Source: an uncultured Spirochaetaceae bacterium (GTDB taxonomy: Bacteria; Spirochaetota; Spirochaetia; SZUA-6; Bin103). From it: DNA of 9,615 bases. The position numbers and the translations under genes are program-made. Under the pieces are notes generated by a model, which was not told the origin of the DNA, ran no database searches, and worked only from the letters and a program-made list of their open reading frames with translations. Position 1 is the stretch's first letter. Each line of letters starts with the position of its first letter. The stretch lies in contig CAJWOB010000068.1 in assembly GCA_913043885.1 (NCBI GenBank), forward strand, positions 1 through 9,615. Reading direction: 5' to 3'. Shown here one piece after another: positions 6,799-9,615 of the stretch.

Positions 6799-8576
6799 TG
6801 CGCCACCTGTGCGTCGAGGCGCTGCAGCTGCGCCATCCGCGAGTACACCCCGTCCGGCCGGGACACCAGCTGTTCGTGGCTGCCGCTCTCGACCACCTGG
6901 CCGCCCGCCACCACCGCGATCCGATCGGCGGTTCGCAACGCCGAGGTGCGCTGCGACACCAGTACCACCGACAGCCCGCCGTCGTTGGCCGAGCTGTCGC
7001 GCAGCGCCCGGAGGGCCTCGAGGATCCGTGCTTCGGTGTCGGAGTCGACGCTCGAGAGTGCGTCGTCGAGAATCAGCAGGTCCGCCTCACCAGCGTGGGT
7101 GCGTAGCAGCGCGCGCGCTATCGCAACACGTTGCTTCTGTCCGCCGGAGAGCGTGATGCCGCGCTCGCCGATCAACTGCTCGTAGCCGTCAGGGAAGGTC
7201 TCGATATCGTTGGCAACGGCGGCCGCGGTGGCGGCGGCGGCCACCTGATCCAGGGTCACGTCTCGCTCGCTGCCCATAGCGATGTTGTCGCGCACCGACA
7301 TGGAGAACAGGAACGGCTCCTGTGGCACGTAGGCCACCTTGCCTCGTACCGCCAGCAGATCGAGGCCAGCGAGGTCGGCGCCGTTGACACTGGCCACCCC
7401 GGCGGTGGGGCGCAGCATTCCTGCCAGGAGGGCGACCATAGTGCTCTTGCCGCCCCCCACGGGACCCGTCAGGCCCAGGACCTCGCCGGGGTGAAGCTCC
7501 AGGTCGACTGCGCTGAGCGCGTCGTCGCCGCTCGTCGGGTAGCGGAAGCCGACGCCCGACAGCGCCACCCGCGCTGAGCCGGTGGTGGCCGTGGCGGCGG
7601 GAACCGACGCGCCCGCGCGCGACTCGGGTGGCGCTGAGAGGATGTCGTCCATCCGTTCCATGGCGCTGAGCCCCTGTTGCAGCAGCGACATCACCCAGCC
7701 AACCGACAGGATAGGGAAGGTGAGAATGCCCACCATGGTCGTGAACTGCAGCAACTGACCAATAGACATCTCCCCGGCCACCACCGCCGACCCGCCGAAC
7801 CACAGGATGACCAGCTCCATCAGCCCCAGCACCAGCAACAGGACCGGCCACAACAGACCGCGGATGCGGGTAACGCGCATGTTGGCGCGGATATAGTCGC
7901 GATTGCGCGTGGCGAAGCGTTCGCGCTGCTGCGGCTCAGCCGCGTACAGCTTGACGGTGGTGATACCGGTGGCGGTCTGCCATGCCAAGTCGTTGATAGC
8001 GCCGACGTGTTCCTGCACCCGGCGGAACAGCGGCCGGAAGCGGGGCACCACAAGCACGTTGACCAGGATGAGCGTGACCATGACCCCGAGCAGAGCGACG
8101 GTCATCGTGACGTTCAACGCCAGCAGTGCCGGGAGAAACAGTGCAAGACGGGAGAGCGCGTTGGGGATGTACATGATGCCCGGCCCCAGCAGTGTGCGAA
8201 CGTCGCTGAGGTCGTTGGTGCACCGGGAGATGATGTCGCCGGTCTTGCGCTGCTGAAAGAAGCTGGGTGGCAGCCCCAGCAAGGTACGGAAGAGCCGATC
8301 GCGGAGCTCGTACTCGATGTGACGGGATGCACCGGTGATAAGGCGGCGCATGAAGTAGGTGCACAGGCCGGTGAGGAGCGCGAAGCCCAGCGCGAGCTGG
8401 GCGTGACGCCACACCGCCCCGGGGAGGTTGCTGCCGACGATTTCGTCGAGCAGCCGCTGGATGTAGAGCGGGACCCGCGAATAGGCCCAGTTCTGCAGCA
8501 ACATGAATGCGAACCCCACCGCCAGCGCGCCGCGATGGGCGCGCAGCGGGGGTAGCAGCTGCCGCAGGCTACGAAT
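6795..8576 (-). CDS. ABC exporter half-transporter, degenerate-site partner; probable ATT start
   Basis: This is the first gene of the exporter pair, with a membrane domain then an ATPase domain. It gives 593 residues if translation begins at ATT 8576. Numbered from that start, motifs are Walker A GPVGGGKS (371-378), Q-loop Gln419, canonical LSGGQ (476-480), Walker B LLILDD with Asp505 where the catalytic Glu is expected, and Gln542 where the switch His is expected. This protein therefore supplies a good signature to its partner but a poor catalytic site of its own. The first ATG-like start in frame is GTG at 8519, but that begins inside the first membrane helix and has no ribosome site. The frame upstream encodes a typical exporter N-terminus (RSLRQLLPPLRAHRGALAV) back to a stop at 8588-8586. 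In that stretch only ATT at 8576 has a ribosome site (AGTAGGA, 7 bp spacing). The coding call is certain; the start is inferred. Confidence 0.94.
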   Translation of the reverse strand: MRSLRQLLPPLRAHRGALAVGFAFMLLQNWAYSRVPLYIQRLLDEIVGSNLPGAVWRHAQLALGFALLTGLCTYFMRRLITGASRHIEYELRDRLFRTLLGLPPSFFQQRKTGDIISRCTNDLSDVRTLLGPGIMYIPNALSRLALFLPALLALNVTMTVALLGVMVTLILVNVLVVPRFRPLFRRVQEHVGAINDLAWQTATGITTVKLYAAEPQQRERFATRNRDYIRANMRVTRIRGLLWPVLLLVLGLMELVILWFGGSAVVAGEMSIGQLLQFTTMVGILTFPILSVGWVMSLLQQGLSAMERMDDILSAPPESRAGASVPAATATTGSARVALSGVGFRYPTSGDDALSAVDLELHPGEVLGLTGPVGGGKSTMVALLAGMLRPTAGVASVNGADLAGLDLLAVRGKVAYVPQEPFLFSMSVRDNIAMGSERDVTLDQVAAAATAAAVANDIETFPDGYEQLIGERGITLSGGQKQRVAIARALLRTHAGEADLLILDDALSSVDSDTEARILEALRALRDSSANDGGLSVVLVSQRTSALRTADRIAVVAGGQVVESGSHEQLVSRPDGVYSRMAQLQRLDAQVAQ

Positions 8577-8583
8577 GGTGAGG

Positions 8584-8590
8584 TCCTACT
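8584..8590 (-). promoter_or_regulatory. Ribosome binding site that decides the ATT start of the first ABC gene
   Basis: The minus strand reads AGTAGGA, then seven bases, then ATT at 8576-8574. The TAG within this site is the in-frame stop that closes the reading frame upstream, so translation cannot begin any further back. No ATG, GTG or TTG occurs in frame until 8519. Confidence 0.6.
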
Positions 8591-8632
8591 GGGCGTGCCC
8601 GAGAGGGCAGGTGTCCGACAGGCGCGCGGCCG
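8589..8632 (-). other. Intergenic spacer, lipoprotein gene to ABC genes
   Basis: With the ribosome site and leader of the ABC gene, the non-coding stretch runs 8577-8632 (56 bp), the longest gap in the minus-strand run. It holds a small hairpin (TGCCC and GGGCA arms at 8596-8600 and 8605-8609, 4-base loop) with no T-run, so it does not look like an intrinsic terminator. No convincing promoter hexamers are seen, so read-through from the lipoprotein gene is the simplest reading. Confidence 0.4.
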
Positions 8633-9094
8633 CTAGTAGAGCTTGGTGATGTCCCAGGGGGTGTCGACGTCGGTGGTGTCCAAGTCGAGGAGGCGGATCT
8701 TCCAGTTGTCCTCCCCGTCCTCCTGCAAGGTGAAGAGGGCATTGGTGAAGGGCTGAGCGCCGAACAGCGACGTGAGAATGCCGGTGATGTCGACGGTGGT
8801 TCCGTTGTCGGTGGTAGTCCCCTCGGTCCACGAGAAGTCTCGATTGTCGGTGCGCAAAGGCCCACTCTCCCAGAGGTCGCTGCTCTGCAGGGCCTGGAAG
8901 TCGTTGGCGAGCGGATGGAGCTGCTCGCCGATCGTGGTGCGCGAGGCAGTATTGAGCTCATCGATGAATGCGTCGATCCGCTCGGTTGGCGTCAACTTCT
9001 CGGCGAACAGATCTTCCAGCAAGTCACAGCCGGAGACGAGCGAGATGGTCAGCGCTGCCAGTACGCCGCGAAGCAGGTTAGCTCTTCTGGTCAT
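8633..9094 (-). CDS. Small predicted lipoprotein of unknown function
   Basis: A 153-residue protein with a clear lipoprotein signal peptide: basic start MTRRANLLRG, hydrophobic core VLAALTISLV, and lipobox LVSGC with the lipidated cysteine at residue 23. The mature protein would be about 131 residues, acidic and Thr/Asp-rich. Asp follows the Cys, which in E. coli would favour inner-membrane retention, though that rule is not general. The mature part has an N-terminal helical segment (TPTERIDAFIDELNTA) and a later strand-like FTLQEDGEDNWKIRLLDLD. That pattern vaguely recalls small NTF2-like or cystatin-like lipoproteins, but this is only an impression. I do not recognise the family. The ATG at 9094 has an excellent AGGAGG nine bases upstream, overlapping the stop of the preceding gene. 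Lying directly ahead of an exporter pair, it could be an envelope accessory to it or unrelated. Confidence 0.88.
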   Translation of the reverse strand: MTRRANLLRGVLAALTISLVSGCDLLEDLFAEKLTPTERIDAFIDELNTASRTTIGEQLHPLANDFQALQSSDLWESGPLRTDNRDFSWTEGTTTDNGTTVDITGILTSLFGAQPFTNALFTLQEDGEDNWKIRLLDLDTTDVDTPWDITKLY

Positions 9095-9103
9095 CAGGAT
9101 TCT

Positions 9104-9109
9104 CCTCCT
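9104..9109 (-). promoter_or_regulatory. Strong Shine-Dalgarno of the lipoprotein gene, overlapping the upstream stop
   Basis: The minus strand reads TGAGGAGGAGAATCCTGATG. The perfect AGGAGG shares a base with the TGA stop of the preceding gene (9111-9109) and is nine bases from the ATG. It is the best ribosome site in the window and suggests high or coupled translation of the lipoprotein. Confidence 0.75.
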
Positions 9110-9615
9110 CAGATGTCCGCCACTACCAGATGTGGCACGATCTCGCGCTCAAACTTCGCCAGCAGGCGAGCGTGATCCCGCAGGTATTGTTGGTACGCCG
9201 GGGTCGGGGGGCCCGAGAGCGCCTGGCCTTTCAACTTCATGTAGATACGGCCTGCTACAAACCGCCGCAAGGACAGGGCAGAGAGGGCGTTGAAGCGCGT
9301 ATTGATCGCCAACTCGTACGTGATCTCTTCTTGCGGCAGGACGGTAGATCGATAGAACGTTCCCCGCTCCTCGGTATCGGTGATGGCGCGCAACCGTTCG
9401 GTAACCTGGTCGAGTTGCGCCCTCTCCCGCTCGAAACGAGGTGCCAGCGCCCTCAGTTCGCCGATGAACAGGTCGATCTGCGCCTCGACCTGGCGCAGCG
9501 CCGCGACCGGATCGGCGAGCATGGCCGCCTCGAGGTCGGCGTTCCACCCGGAAAAGTCGAACTCACCGCTGGAAAAGTCGAACTTCTTGCCGGGCGGGGC
9601 GCCGGGTCTCACCTC
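9109..9615 (-). CDS. Unrecognised helical protein (5' partial)
   Basis: The frame is open to the window edge, so the N-terminus is missing. A GTG at 9612 is the first possible start inside the window, but nothing upstream of it can be examined. At least 167 residues are visible. They begin with a Gly/Pro-rich stretch and a short duplicated FDFS motif spaced by seven residues (FDFSSGEFDFSGW, residues 11-23). A long charged helical region follows (about 36-83, heptad-like, possible coiled coil). The C-terminal half is basic and helical (RRFVAGRIYMKLKGQ, then YLRDHARLLAKFEREIVPHL). No signal peptide or membrane segment is seen in the visible part. I do not recognise a family. Its stop overlaps the ribosome site of the lipoprotein gene, with 14 bp between the genes, so the two are probably cotranscribed. 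Codon and base use resemble the neighbours. Confidence 0.8.
   Translation of the reverse strand, partial: EVRPGAPPGKKFDFSSGEFDFSGWNADLEAAMLADPVAALRQVEAQIDLFIGELRALAPRFERERAQLDQVTERLRAITDTEERGTFYRSTVLPQEEITYELAINTRFNALSALSLRRFVAGRIYMKLKGQALSGPPTPAYQQYLRDHARLLAKFEREIVPHLVVADI
9550..9584. repeat. 14-bp direct repeat with a 21-bp period inside the partial gene
   Basis: GGAAAAGTCGAACT occurs exactly at 9550-9563 and 9571-9584 on the plus strand. The period of 21 bp equals seven codons, so the repeat stays in frame and encodes two copies of the Phe-Asp-Phe-Ser motif. Only two copies are visible. More could lie in the linker beyond the window, but the sequence immediately upstream (GAGGTGAGACCCGGC) does not continue it. 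Confidence 0.8.

Noticed and set aside
7677..8555. Plus-strand open frame of 292 codons opposite the first ABC gene
   Set aside because: It is a Gln/His/Glu-rich complement of a hydrophobic coding strand, with no motif. The minus strand is clearly the real gene.
8596..8609. Small hairpin in the gap before the ABC genes, considered as a terminator or attenuator
   Set aside because: It has a five-base-pair stem with no following T-run, so there is too little to call a regulatory element.
8569..8961. Minus-strand Ser/Pro/Thr-rich open frame overlapping the lipoprotein gene
   Set aside because: It is an alternative frame of the lipoprotein gene with low-complexity composition. The lipoprotein frame has a signal peptide, a lipobox and a strong ribosome site.
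1..9615. CRISPR, tRNA/rRNA, insertion sequence, phage or defence system
   Set aside because: No repeat-spacer pattern, cloverleaf-like sequence, transposase or phage motif, or terminal inverted repeats were seen. All clear genes are metabolic or transport genes of similar composition.

Overview
This is a GC-rich bacterial chromosomal window made almost entirely of coding sequence, in two convergent blocks. The first (bases 1-1410, plus strand) is the tail of a biotin-dependent, sodium-pumping decarboxylase locus. It holds the end of a biotin carrier protein or domain and the complete membrane-embedded beta subunit. The second (bases 9615 down to 1468, minus strand) is a tight run of seven genes. 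In transcription order they are an unrecognised protein cut by the window edge, a small predicted lipoprotein, two ABC half-exporters that look like a heterodimer, and nadA, nadC and nadB. Gaps in this run go from a 4-bp overlap to 56 bp.

The three nad genes encode the complete de novo route from L-aspartate to nicotinate mononucleotide. NadB oxidises aspartate to iminoaspartate, NadA condenses it with dihydroxyacetone phosphate to quinolinate, and NadC converts quinolinate with PRPP to NaMN. The ABC pair shows complementary active-site degeneracy: the first protein has Asp for the catalytic Glu and Gln for the switch His but a canonical LSGGQ, and the second has intact catalytic residues but an LSTGE signature. 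That is the pattern of asymmetric heterodimeric exporters such as TM287/288. The lipoprotein and the partial protein upstream cannot be assigned a function from sequence alone.

The sodium-pump decarboxylase suggests a fermentative or facultatively anaerobic lifestyle, and the lipobox protein fits a bacterium with surface or envelope lipoproteins. I cannot name the phylum with confidence.

I see no RNA genes, mobile elements, CRISPR arrays or phage genes, and no convincing new biological system. The points most worth a second look are the apparent AUU start codon of the first ABC gene, the asymmetric ATPase sites, the two uncharacterised genes heading the run, and a possible internal promoter in front of nadA.
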